A DNA stretch of 28,530 bases. It comes from CAYVBN01 sp964538565. Lineage in GTDB: Bacteria > Pseudomonadota > Alphaproteobacteria > Rhizobiales > Xanthobacteraceae. Below the pieces are notes generated by a model that ran no database searches, had not been told where the DNA came from, and worked only from the letters and a program-made list of their open reading frames with translations. The stretch is from positions 1-28,530 of the forward strand of contig CAZIGW010000278.1 of assembly GCA_964538565.1 (NCBI GenBank), in the 5' to 3' direction. Both the position numbers and the translations under genes were made by a program. This document shows, one piece after another, positions 14,700 through 22,120 of this stretch (the first letter of the stretch is position 1; each line of letters starts with the position of its first letter).

Positions 14700-15644
14700 C
14701 TAGCCCGCGCGCGCCTGCGCCGGCCGCGTCACGATCGGCAGCGCGCCCCTGCCCGCGCCGATGCTCTCGGCAATGCCGACGATCTCGGGAACCACGTCCT
14801 TGCGGCGCTGCGGATTCCACGCCGCCGCGACGCTCACCACGTTGATCGTCTCGACCAGCGGGCGAAACACGACGTCGCCGCCGCCGAAGCGCATCGAGCG
14901 GCTCGGGACCATGCCGATGGCCACGCCGCAGCCCACGTAGGCGATCTGCGACACGACCGAGCTGATCTCGAAGTGGACCCGCGGAGAGAAGCCGGCGGTG
15001 CGACAGGCGCTGGTGATCTGGTCGAAGTAGCTCGGGCTCGACCGGCGCGGCGGCAGGACCAGCGTCTCGTCGGCCAGATCGACGAGGCGAACCCGGTCGA
15101 GCGCCGTGAGCCGGTGATCCGCCGGCAGCACCAGCACCAAGTGGTCATGCACGATCGGACGGACTTCGAGCGACGAGACATGATCGTCGAGCCGCGCGAA
15201 CGCGATGTCGATCTCTCCGTCCTGCACGGCCGTCAGCGCTTCCGAGCTCTTCATCTCGCTCATGCACAGCGACAGGTCCGGATAGCGCTCCTTGGCGCTG
15301 CGCATCAGCCGGGGCATGACGTCGAACAGTGCGGAATTGATCGCCCCGATGGTGACGACGTCGCTGCGTCCCTGGCGCGCGTCGTTCACCGTGAGCTGCA
15401 GCCGGTAGGCGTGCTCCATGAACCGCTGCACGGGGCCGAGGATGGCGGCGCCTTCCCGGGTCAGGCGCGCCCCCTGGCGCGAGCGTTCGAACAGCCGCAC
15501 TCCCAGATGTTTCTCCAGCACCTGGATCTGCTGGCTCAGCGGCGGCTGGGACATGCCGAGCCGCTTGGCCGCCTTGCCGAAATGCTGCTCGTCGGCGACC
15601 GCGAGGAAATACCAGAAGTGGCGCAACAGCCTGAAATCAATCAT
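14700..15644 (-). CDS. LysR-family transcriptional regulator
   Basis: 314 residues from the ATG at 15644, which gives the canonical N-terminus MIDFRLLRHFWYFLAVADEQ. The winged HTH covers residues 1-60 (FGKAAKRLGMSQPPLSQQIQ, VLEKHLGVRLFERSRQG); the effector-binding domain follows from about 90 (VVTIGAINSALFDVMPRL, then EIDIAFARL, VLVLPADHRL, VGCGVAIGMVPS). The ribosome-binding site is weak (GGGAAAC). It is transcribed away from the Bug/decarboxylase operon that starts 217 bp to the right, the classic arrangement for a LysR activator of a divergent catabolic operon. The ligand is probably the acid taken up or an intermediate. Confidence 0.95.
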   Translation of the reverse strand: MIDFRLLRHFWYFLAVADEQHFGKAAKRLGMSQPPLSQQIQVLEKHLGVRLFERSRQGARLTREGAAILGPVQRFMEHAYRLQLTVNDARQGRSDVVTIGAINSALFDVMPRLMRSAKERYPDLSLCMSEMKSSEALTAVQDGEIDIAFARLDDHVSSLEVRPIVHDHLVLVLPADHRLTALDRVRLVDLADETLVLPPRRSSPSYFDQITSACRTAGFSPRVHFEISSVVSQIAYVGCGVAIGMVPSRSMRFGGGDVVFRPLVETINVVSVAAAWNPQRRKDVVPEIVGIAESIGAGRGALPIVTRPAQARAG

Positions 15645-15861
15645 TCGACACGTTTCCCGTATGGCCGGAAGACCGGAAACCAAACCATGGAACAGATGCT
15701 TTTTGCAGGCCGCCCCGAAGATGATGTCGATTTCCATATCGAAACGTGAGGCTAATCGGAATGGACTTCGGACGCCAGCACGCAAAGATCGGGCAGCGGC
15801 TGAAAAGATCGCAAAGATCGCCGGCCCTTGGCCGAGATGAAGCCGCGGGGAGGACATCACC
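15645..15861. promoter_or_regulatory. Divergent LysR-operon control region with two dyads
   Basis: Two inverted repeats fit LysR-type operators: GTTTCC (15652-15657) with GGAAAC (15675-15680), 17 bp apart and 8 bp upstream of the regulator start; and TTTC-N6-GAAA (15731-15744), which also satisfies the T-N11-A rule (T15732, A15744). The first suits autorepression, the second activation of the rightward operon about 120 bp downstream. No confident -35/-10 pair was assigned. Confidence 0.45.
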
Positions 15862-16842
15862 ATGCGGCCATTCGCAATTCATCCTGGCCTGCTGGCGCTC
15901 GCCCTGACCAGCCTGTGCCTGCTGACGCCCGCCCGGGCGCAGAGTTCGTTTCCCGACAAGCCCGTGCGGATCATTCTTCCCTACGGCCCGGGTGGCGTCG
16001 CCGACGTCACGACGCGGCTGGTGGCGCAGAAGCTCAGCGAGCGCCTGGGGCAGAATTTCTTCGTCGACAACCGGCCCGGCGCGGGCGGCATCGTCGCCGC
16101 CAAGGCAGCGCTGTCCGCCCCGGCCGACGGCTATACGCTGTTTCTCAGCGGCAACGGCGCCGCGATCGGCCAGTCGCTGTTCAAGTCACCGCCGTTCGAC
16201 GTGCTGAAGGACTTCACGCCGGTCTCGACGCTCGCCGAATTCGAGATGCTGCTCGTCACCAAGGCGGATGCCAAGCTCGACAGCATCGCCAAGATCATCG
16301 CCTATGCGAAGGAGCATCCCGGCACGCTGAATTTCGGCGCGATCAACGTCGGAAGCACGCAGAATCTTTCGGCCGAACTCCTGCGCATGGTCACCGGCGC
16401 AAACGTGGCGCTCGTGACGTACCGCACCACGCCGGAACTCGTCACCGCGATCGCCCGCGGCGACGTCAACCTGGGCTTCGATTTTCTCGCCGCGCTGCGG
16501 CCGATGATCGTCGCCAAGCAGATCAAGGTCATCGCCACCTCGGGCGATCATCCGAACCCGCAGCTTCCCGGCGTCCCGATCGTCAAGGACAGCGGCTACC
16601 CGGACTACGTGGTAACGAGCTGGAACGCCTTGTCCGGCCCGGCCGGCGTTCCGCCGGACATCGTGAAGAAGCTGAACAGCGAGATCCAGGCGGTGCTCAA
16701 GCTTCCCGAGATCAAGGAACGCATGGCGGCGCTCGGCATGGAGCCGATGCTCGGAACGCCGGAGACGATGACGGAGCGGATGGAGCACGACGTCGCGAAA
16801 TGGCGCGCCGTCATCGACAAGGCGGGGATCCCGAAGCGCTAG
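15862..16842 (+). CDS. TTT solute-binding receptor (Bug/TctC family), third of three
   Basis: 326 residues; ATG at 15862 with GGGGAGG nine bases upstream. The signal peptide ends at ARA (residues 24-26) before QSSFPDKP. The mature part has PVRIILPYGPGGVADVTTRL, VDNRPGAGGIVAAKAAL, ADGYTLFLSGNG and, near the end, LPGVPIVKDSGYPDYV, all typical of Bug receptors. It is the first gene of an operon of putative decarboxylases and a hydrolase, 217 bp from a divergent LysR gene. No permease lies in this operon; it probably delivers the operon's substrate to the tctAB at 3934-5923 or to a permease elsewhere. Confidence 0.95.
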   Translation: MRPFAIHPGLLALALTSLCLLTPARAQSSFPDKPVRIILPYGPGGVADVTTRLVAQKLSERLGQNFFVDNRPGAGGIVAAKAALSAPADGYTLFLSGNGAAIGQSLFKSPPFDVLKDFTPVSTLAEFEMLLVTKADAKLDSIAKIIAYAKEHPGTLNFGAINVGSTQNLSAELLRMVTGANVALVTYRTTPELVTAIARGDVNLGFDFLAALRPMIVAKQIKVIATSGDHPNPQLPGVPIVKDSGYPDYVVTSWNALSGPAGVPPDIVKKLNSEIQAVLKLPEIKERMAALGMEPMLGTPETMTERMEHDVAKWRAVIDKAGIPKR

Positions 16843-16906
16843 AGCAACGCCGGCGAAATGGGGTAAGGGTTCGCCGCCGACCATGCGATCGAAGGCGGAA
16901 TCCAAG

Positions 16907-16930
16907 GCACGTTCCACGGATGGAATGTGC
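16907..16930 (+). other. Intercistronic stem-loop
   Basis: GCACGTTCCA (16907-16916) and TGGAATGTGC (16921-16930) pair in nine of ten positions around a CGGA loop. The stem ends 22 bp before the GTG start of the next gene and leaves its AGAGGA ribosome-binding site free. It may be an mRNA processing or stability stem between the receptor and the enzymes; there is no T-tract. Confidence 0.4.
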
Positions 16931-16952
16931 TCCAGGAACGAGAGGATGTGAC

Positions 16953-17975
16953 GTGAACGTGCAAACAGCAAACATCCCGATCCCCAAAGGAGCGGACCGG
17001 CCGCGGCTCAAGATCGCGATCGCCAGCTACGGCCACACGCGCGCGATCAAGGACGGCAGCATCCCGATCGAGGGCGTCGACGCCGATTTCGTCGAGGTGG
17101 TGCCGATCATCCAGGCGTTCCGCCGCATGGTGCGGGACGTCGAGTTCGACATCTGCGAGATGGCGCCGACCACCTACATGATCGCGCGGGCGCGGGGCGC
17201 GCCCTATATCGCACTGCCCATCTTCCTGATGCGCCGCTTTCATCACGGCGGATTCATCGTGCGGCCCGACTCCGGCATCCGGACCCCGAAGGATCTCGAG
17301 GGCAAGAAGGTGGGCGTGCGTGCCTATTCGGTGACGACCGGCGTGTGGACGCGCGGGATCTTCATGAACGAATACGGCCTCGACTCCTCGAAGGTGACCT
17401 GGGTGGTCGACGACGAGGAGCACGTCACCTCGCTCGTGCTGCCGCCCAACGTGATGCACGCGCCGGAAGGCAAGTCGCTGCAGAGCATGATGGCGTCGGG
17501 CGAGATCCAGGCGGGATTCACCGGCCCGGCCGGCGTCGGCCGCGCCGGCCCGCCGATCGCCAACTGGGACATGAACGCGCCGACCGGGGCCGACACCGGG
17601 ACCTATCCGGAGCTCATCGCCAACGTCGCGCAGGTCGAAGCCGACTGGTACCGCCGCACGGGCATCTACCCGATCCACGGCCTGATCGTCGTCAAGGACG
17701 AGGTGCTCGCCCGTCATCCCTGGCTGCCGCGCAGCATGATGAGCGCCTTCACCAGGGCCAAGATGGCGTACCTGGACGGCCTGCGGCTCGGCAAGGGCGA
17801 CAGCCCGGAGGACAGGCGCTACCGCGGCTTCTTCTCGCTGATGAGCGACCCCCTTCCCTACGGGATGGCGGCGAACAGGCCGAGCATCGAGGCGCTCGTC
17901 ACCTACGCGCTGCAACAGGAACTGATCCCCTCGCGCCCGGAGCTCGAGCGGGTCTTCGTCAACGTGGACGCCTGA
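16953..17975 (+). CDS. 4,5-dihydroxyphthalate decarboxylase-like protein, paralogue 1
   Basis: 340 residues from a GTG at 16953 with AGAGGA six bases upstream; no ATG fits the conserved N-terminus. It resembles Pht5/OphC decarboxylases, which have a periplasmic-binding-protein fold: LKIAIASYGHTRAIKDGSIP (19-38), FRRMVRDVEFDICEMAPTTY, then GIRTPKDLEGKKVGVRAYSV, TTGVWTRGIF, APEGKSLQSMMASGEIQAGF, RTGIYPIHGLIVV. No signal peptide is present, which argues for a cytoplasmic enzyme rather than a receptor. It is the longest and most divergent of three paralogues in this operon and the only one separated from the others by the amidohydrolase. Decarboxylation of a hydroxylated aromatic or related polycarboxylate is inferred; many relatives are annotated only as substrate-binding proteins. 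Confidence 0.85.
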   Translation: MNVQTANIPIPKGADRPRLKIAIASYGHTRAIKDGSIPIEGVDADFVEVVPIIQAFRRMVRDVEFDICEMAPTTYMIARARGAPYIALPIFLMRRFHHGGFIVRPDSGIRTPKDLEGKKVGVRAYSVTTGVWTRGIFMNEYGLDSSKVTWVVDDEEHVTSLVLPPNVMHAPEGKSLQSMMASGEIQAGFTGPAGVGRAGPPIANWDMNAPTGADTGTYPELIANVAQVEADWYRRTGIYPIHGLIVVKDEVLARHPWLPRSMMSAFTRAKMAYLDGLRLGKGDSPEDRRYRGFFSLMSDPLPYGMAANRPSIEALVTYALQQELIPSRPELERVFVNVDA

Positions 17976-18007
17976 GGCGTTCGAGCAGAACAGAAACCGA
18001 GAGAACC

Positions 18008-18859
18008 ATGTCCTCGATCATCGACATCCATCCGCACATCGTCTCTCCCGACACCAAGAAGTATCCGCTCGATCCGCTCGGCGGCACGCAGTCCACCTGG
18101 TCGAGCGAGCGCCCGACCACCTACCAGATGCTGCTCGACGAAATGGACAAGGCCGGCGTCGCCAAGGCGGCGATCGTGCATTCCTCGACCGCCTACGGGT
18201 ACGACAACAGCTACGTGGCGGACGCGGTCGCCGCCGTGCCGCAGCGCTTCACCGGCGTCTATTCGATCGACGTGCTCGCGCCCGACGCGGTGAAGACCTT
18301 CGACTACTGGCTAGGGCGCGGCTGCACCGGCATGCGCCTGTTCACCACCGGCTCGACGCTGCCGGACCAGGCCAAGTGGTTCGCCGATCCGAAGACCTAT
18401 CCGTTCTGGGAGCACGCGGCGGCCAAGAACATCCCGGTCTGCATGCAGATGAAGCAGGAGGGCATTCCGCTGCTGCGGCAGGTGATGGACCGATTTCCCA
18501 AGGTGACGATGATCCTCGACCATCTCTCCCGCACGCCGTTCGAGGACGGCCCCCCGTACGCGAAGGCGGAGGAATTCCTCTCGCTCGCCAGGTACAAGCA
18601 GGTCTACCTCAAGGTGACCCCGATCAACGTCAGCCCGAAGAGCTGGGGCAAAGGCAGCCCGGACACGTTCTTCCGCAAGCTCATCGACGCGTTCGGCGCC
18701 GAGCGGATCGCGTGGGGTTCGAACTTCCCGAATTCGATCGGCACCCTGAAGGAGATCCTGACCGCGGCGCAGAAGGCCTTCTCGTTCGCCAAGGCGCGCG
18801 AGCAGGACTGGATCTTCGGCAAGACGGCGCAGACGCTCTATCCGGTGCTGAAAGATTGA
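18008..18859 (+). CDS. Amidohydrolase (2-pyrone-4,6-dicarboxylate lactonase / amidohydrolase-2 type)
   Basis: 283 residues; ATG at 18008, 32 bp after the previous stop. It is a TIM-barrel metal hydrolase: the HxH motif is D-I-H8-P-H10, a barrel-strand His is H172 in MILDHLSRTP, and strand 8 reads AWGSNFPNSIG, where the canonical metal-binding Asp is Asn239. That Asn is seen in some relatives of this family, and members can hydrolyse lactones or decarboxylate aromatic acids. Given the decarboxylase-like neighbours, a lactonase or hydratase working on a ring-fission product, or a resorcylate-type decarboxylase, is likely. Its position between paralogues 1 and 2 of the decarboxylase family suggests one pathway. 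Confidence 0.88.
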   Translation: MSSIIDIHPHIVSPDTKKYPLDPLGGTQSTWSSERPTTYQMLLDEMDKAGVAKAAIVHSSTAYGYDNSYVADAVAAVPQRFTGVYSIDVLAPDAVKTFDYWLGRGCTGMRLFTTGSTLPDQAKWFADPKTYPFWEHAAAKNIPVCMQMKQEGIPLLRQVMDRFPKVTMILDHLSRTPFEDGPPYAKAEEFLSLARYKQVYLKVTPINVSPKSWGKGSPDTFFRKLIDAFGAERIAWGSNFPNSIGTLKEILTAAQKAFSFAKAREQDWIFGKTAQTLYPVLKD

Positions 18860-18866
18860 CGCCTCG

Positions 18867-19739
18867 ATGCCGCGCCGACATCTGAAGATCCTGCTCGGCA
18901 ACTATCCGCACACGGCGCCGCTCAAGTCCGGCGCCGTGCGCTCGGAGCACGTCGACTTGGAATTTGCCGACGTCGCACCGGTCTGGCACGGCTTCAAGGG
19001 CATGGTCCGCGAGTCCCGATACGACGTCTCGGAGCTGGCGGTCGTCACTTACCTGATTGCGCGCGCGCACGGAAAACCGCTCGCGCTGCTGCCGGCCGCC
19101 ATGCTCGGCCGCTTCGCGCAGCCCTTCGCGCTGTACAATGCCGAAAACGGGCCACTCACGCCGGCGGACCTCAAGGGCAGGCGGGTCGGCATCCGCTCGT
19201 TCACGACGACGACCGGCGCCTGGCTGCGCGGCATCCTCGCCAACGACTACGGGGTCGATATCGACAGCATCGAGTGGGTCACGTTCGAGGACCCGCATGT
19301 GGCCGAGTACCGCGACACGACCGTGCGGGCGCCCGAAGGCAAGGCCATCGTGCCGATGCTGCTCGAGCGCGAGCTCGACGCCGTGCTCGGGGAAACCTCG
19401 AACGACCCGCGCCTGCGCTGCCTGTTCGGCGATCCCCAGGCCGAGGCACGGCGATGGTACGAGAAGCACAAGCTCGTGCCGATCAACCACATGGTCGTCA
19501 TGCGGAGCGAGGATGTGCGGGCGGATCCGCAGGCCGCGCGCGAGGTCTGGCGCCTCCTGTGCGAGGGCAAGCGTCTTGCCGGGCCGCCGCCCGAACCCGA
19601 TCCGCTGCCCTTCGGCATCGAGGCCAACCGCGCGAGCCTGAGCCTGATCGCCGAATACGCCTATCAGCAACAGCTCATTCCGCGTCGCATTTCGGTCGAC
19701 GAGATGTTCGCGGAGACCCGCGCCATCCTGGGCGGCTGA
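18867..19739 (+). CDS. 4,5-dihydroxyphthalate decarboxylase-like protein, paralogue 2
   Basis: 290 residues; ATG at 18867, seven bases after the amidohydrolase stop, so translation is probably coupled. It shares the family blocks with paralogues 1 and 3: LKILLGNYPHTAPLKSGAVR, GFKGMVRESRYDVSELAVVT, LTPADLKGRRVGIRSFTT, TGAWLRGILANDYGVD, FEDPHVAEYRD, APEGKAIVPMLLERELDAVL, and a C-terminal EYAYQQQLIPRRISVDEMF. It is closer to paralogue 3 than to paralogue 1 (shared FEDPH.AEY block and similar length), which suggests a local duplication. No signal peptide. Probably a cytoplasmic decarboxylase, possibly acting as a hetero-oligomer with paralogue 3 (speculative). Confidence 0.85.
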   Translation: MPRRHLKILLGNYPHTAPLKSGAVRSEHVDLEFADVAPVWHGFKGMVRESRYDVSELAVVTYLIARAHGKPLALLPAAMLGRFAQPFALYNAENGPLTPADLKGRRVGIRSFTTTTGAWLRGILANDYGVDIDSIEWVTFEDPHVAEYRDTTVRAPEGKAIVPMLLERELDAVLGETSNDPRLRCLFGDPQAEARRWYEKHKLVPINHMVVMRSEDVRADPQAAREVWRLLCEGKRLAGPPPEPDPLPFGIEANRASLSLIAEYAYQQQLIPRRISVDEMFAETRAILGG

Positions 19740-19784
19740 GCCAACGGAAGATATCGGACAACGCGAGGAAAGGATTCGGCGGCG

Positions 19785-20672
19785 ATGAGTTCCGGAAAAC
19801 TCACCCTGTTCACGCATCTCGGCGACTACCCGGTCACGGCCGCGCTCAAGTCGGGCGAGGTCCGCTCCGATGTCGTGGACTTCTCGTTCTCCGGCATCAA
19901 AGTGGCGAACACCGGATTCAAGCCGCTGGTGCGCGAGCACAGGTTCGATCTCTCCGAGCTCGCGATCGTGACCTTCCTGCAGGCGAAGGCCTACGGCAAG
20001 CCATACGTGCTGATTCCGGCCGTCGTCGTCGCGCGCGGACAGCACCACACGATCGCCTACAATCCCGAGCGCGGCGCGCTCACGCCTGCGGGGCTTGCCG
20101 GCAAGCGCGTCGGTGTGCGGGCCTACACGGTCACCACGGGCGTGTGGGTGCGCGGCATCTTGCACGAGCAATACGGCCTCGATCTCGACACGGTGAAATG
20201 GGTGACGTTCGAGGACCCGCATCTTGCCGAATACACCGACCCGCCGGACATCGAGCGCGCGCCCGCCGGCAAGACCATGGCGCAGATGCTGCTCGACGGC
20301 GAGCTCGATGCCGCCGTGGTGGGCGACAAGCTGCCGGATCCGAAGCTCAAGCAGCTGATCCCGGACAGCGAGGCGGCCGCCAAGACGTGGGCCGACCGGC
20401 ACGGCTACCCGATCAACCACATGCTGGTGATCCGCAGCGAGCTCTCGCGCGCGCGTCCCGAAGTCGTGCGCGAGGTATTCCGCCTGTGCAGGGAAAGCCG
20501 CGATGCGGCGGTGCGCGCCGGCAACCGGAATGCCGCCGAGCTGCAATTCGGCGTCGAGCCCAACCGGCGCTCGCTCGAGACCATCATCGGGATGGCTTAC
20601 GAGCAGAAGCTGATCCCGCGCCGCTTCAGCGTCGACGAGTTGTTCGACGAAACCACCGCCGCCCTGACATAG
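19785..20672 (+). CDS. 4,5-dihydroxyphthalate decarboxylase-like protein, paralogue 3
   Basis: 295 residues; ATG at 19785 with a GAGGAAAGGA ribosome-binding region, 45 bp after paralogue 2. Blocks: LTLFTHLGDYPVTAALKSGE, FKPLVREHRFDLSELAIVTF, LTPAGLAGKRVGVRAYTV, TTGVWVRGILHEQYGLD, FEDPHLAEYTD, APAGKTMAQMLLDGELDAAV, YPINHMLVIRSEL, and AYEQKLIPRRFSVDELFDET at the C-terminus, ending with the same motif as paralogue 2. No signal peptide or membrane segment. It closes the operon; the next gene starts 133 bp later and belongs to a different functional group. Confidence 0.86.
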   Translation: MSSGKLTLFTHLGDYPVTAALKSGEVRSDVVDFSFSGIKVANTGFKPLVREHRFDLSELAIVTFLQAKAYGKPYVLIPAVVVARGQHHTIAYNPERGALTPAGLAGKRVGVRAYTVTTGVWVRGILHEQYGLDLDTVKWVTFEDPHLAEYTDPPDIERAPAGKTMAQMLLDGELDAAVVGDKLPDPKLKQLIPDSEAAAKTWADRHGYPINHMLVIRSELSRARPEVVREVFRLCRESRDAAVRAGNRNAAELQFGVEPNRRSLETIIGMAYEQKLIPRRFSVDELFDETTAALT

Positions 20673-20764
20673 GCGCCGCCCGGCGAACCGCGCCGAGGCG
20701 TTGAACCTTCCCGCGCGGCTGCGGTGACGGGCTCCATTCCGGCTTGACCGACATATATCTCCAG

Positions 20765-20796
20765 GGTTATACATCGAACAATAGCCAACCGGTTAT
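20765..20796. promoter_or_regulatory. Candidate ArsR operator
   Basis: Directly upstream of the ArsR gene, GGTTATACAT (20765-20774) is repeated as GGTTATCGAT (20791-20800), and the second copy forms the palindrome AACCGGTT (20787-20794). GGTTAT/ATAACC half-sites close to the start codon suit autoregulation by the ArsR protein. There is no clear Shine-Dalgarno between this site and the ATG at 20806, so the message may be leaderless or nearly so. Confidence 0.4.
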
Positions 20797-20805
20797 CGAT
20801 CGTGC

Positions 20806-21129
20806 ATGCGGAACGCCCACGACCTGCTGTTCAGAACGCTCGCCGACCCGACCCGTCGGGCCATCTTCGAGCGGCTGTGCCGCGAAGGAGAGCAGACGGT
20901 CGGAGCTCTTACGGCGCGGGCCGGCGTCTCGCAACCGGCGGTCTCCAAGCACCTGGCGGTTCTCAAGCGGGCCGGGCTGGTGCGCGACCGCCACGAAGGC
21001 CGCCAGACGCACTACAGCGCGCAGCTTCGCGCGCTCGCCCCGCTGATCGACTGGACCAGGCAGATGGCCGGGTTCTGGCAAAGCCGGTTCGACCAGCTCG
21101 AAGACCTGCTCAAGAGGATGAACCAATGA
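20806..21129 (+). CDS. ArsR/SmtB-family transcriptional repressor
   Basis: 107 residues; the winged HTH covers almost all of it: LFRTLADPTRRAIFERLC (8-25), VGALTARAGVSQPAVSKHLA (32-51, recognition helix), VLKRAGLVRDRHEGRQTHY. The metal-binding ELCVCDL motif is absent, placing it in the metal-independent group commonly paired with SRPBCC proteins. Its stop overlaps the start of the SRPBCC gene by 4 bp (21126-21129). It probably represses its own operon. Confidence 0.95.
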   Translation: MRNAHDLLFRTLADPTRRAIFERLCREGEQTVGALTARAGVSQPAVSKHLAVLKRAGLVRDRHEGRQTHYSAQLRALAPLIDWTRQMAGFWQSRFDQLEDLLKRMNQ

Positions 21130-21533
21130 ACGAGACGTCGACCGAAACGCGCTCCGTCGTTGTCGAACGGGAGATCCCCCACCCGCCGGAAAAGATCTGG
21201 CGCGCGCTCACGCAGCCGCACCTGATCGAGGAGTGGCTGATGAAGAACGACTTCGCGCCGGTTGTCGGTCATCGTTTCGATCTGCGCGCCGACTGGGGCA
21301 CGGTCGAGTGCCGTGTCCTGGCGGCCGAGCCGAACAAGACGTTGTCCTACACGTGGGCCGCCTATGGACTCGAGAGTGTCGTCACCTGGACCCTCACGCC
21401 GACCGGCGCCGGGACACGCCTGCGCATGGAGCAGTCGGGCTTCCGGCCGGACCAGGAGCAGGCCTACCAGGGCGCCCAGGCCGGTTGGCCGCGGTTCTTC
21501 GCCAACCTGGAGCAGGTCCTGGCGCGGACCTGA
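21126..21533 (+). CDS. SRPBCC/AHSA1-domain protein
   Basis: 135 residues; the ATG at 21126 is embedded in the ArsR stop (ATGA). The START/Bet v 1-like fold is recognisable from EREIPHPPEKIWRALTQPHL, IEEWLMKNDF, VGHRFDLRAD, LSYTWAAYGLESVVTWTL, GTRLRMEQSGF and a C-terminal helix GWPRFFANLEQVL. Such proteins hold small hydrophobic ligands; the ArsR/SRPBCC pair is common in proteobacteria but its ligand is generally unknown. Confidence 0.95.
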   Translation: MNETSTETRSVVVEREIPHPPEKIWRALTQPHLIEEWLMKNDFAPVVGHRFDLRADWGTVECRVLAAEPNKTLSYTWAAYGLESVVTWTLTPTGAGTRLRMEQSGFRPDQEQAYQGAQAGWPRFFANLEQVLART

Positions 21534-21541
21534 CGCCCTCC

Positions 21542-21620
21542 GGAACCCGGCGAAGCGGGCTCCGGTCACATCTGTGGCCGGACTTCCCCAACTCCCGACA
21601 CCGTATCCCCGTATCGGGAG
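21542..21620. other. Three consecutive stem-loops in the SRPBCC-DUF1801 gap
   Basis: The 109-bp gap holds three inverted repeats in a row: GGAACCCG/CGGGCTCC (21542-21549 with 21556-21563), CCGGTCAC/GTGGCCGG (21562-21569 with 21574-21581), and CTCCCGA/TCGGGAG (21592-21598 with 21614-21620). None is followed by a T-tract. They may lower or uncouple expression of the third gene of the operon. Confidence 0.45.
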
Positions 21621-21642
21621 CCCGGGGCGAAGGAGAAGCCGC

Positions 21643-22095
21643 ATGAAGAACGGATCGCAGACGGGCCCGTCACCCTCCCGGCTCATCGACGGGAGGATCA
21701 AGGAACTCGGCGACTGGCGCGGGCAGATGCTCGGCCGCCTGCGCGCCCTGATCAGGGAAGCCGATCCCGAGGTTGTCGAGGAATGGAAGTGGCGCGGCGT
21801 CCCGGTATGGTCGCACGACGGATTGATCTGCACGGGCGAGACCTACAAGAGCGTCGTGAAGATGACCTTCGCGAGGGGCGCGGCCCTGGAGGATCCGACC
21901 GGCCTCTTCAACGCCAGCCTCGAGGGGAACACGAGGCGCGCGATCGACTTCCGCGAAGGGGAAACCTTCGATGAGGAGGCGTTGAAGACGCTGGTTCGCG
22001 CCCGTGACCCTGAACAGGTCGAAAGCCCGACGCTGACCGGCGCCATCGGGCTTGTTCGCAGAGGTCCGCAAGAGGCGCCGGCTTGGCCTGCATGA
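21643..22095 (+). CDS. DUF1801 domain protein
   Basis: 150 residues; ATG at 21643 with AGGAG seven bases upstream. The DUF1801 (YdhG-like) fold is suggested by LGRLRALIREADPEVVEEWK, WRGVPVWSHDGLICTGETYK, KMTFARGAALEDPTGLFNAS, and RRAIDFREGETFDEEALKTL. The biochemical function of the family is unsettled. ArsR, SRPBCC and DUF1801 genes are frequent neighbours, so this is probably the third gene of the operon starting at 20806. It converges with the cytochrome gene, 25 bp away. Confidence 0.9.
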   Translation: MKNGSQTGPSPSRLIDGRIKELGDWRGQMLGRLRALIREADPEVVEEWKWRGVPVWSHDGLICTGETYKSVVKMTFARGAALEDPTGLFNASLEGNTRRAIDFREGETFDEEALKTLVRARDPEQVESPTLTGAIGLVRRGPQEAPAWPA

Positions 22096-22120
22096 CCGCG
22101 GCCGGCGAGACCCCTCGGCC

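Noticed and set aside
15828..17975. A Bug receptor fused to the decarboxylase-like protein
   Set aside because: The long frame is out of phase with the Bug gene in its first two thirds; the real proteins are separate, with a stop at 16842 and a GTG start at 16953.
16953..20672. Decarboxylase-like proteins as periplasmic receptors of an ABC transporter
   Set aside because: None has a signal peptide or lipobox and no ABC permease or ATPase gene is nearby, although the fold is that of binding proteins.
18681..20774. 697-codon minus-strand frame opposite the two decarboxylase-like genes
   Set aside because: It covers three sense genes and reads as an Arg/Asp/Val/His-rich shadow without motifs.
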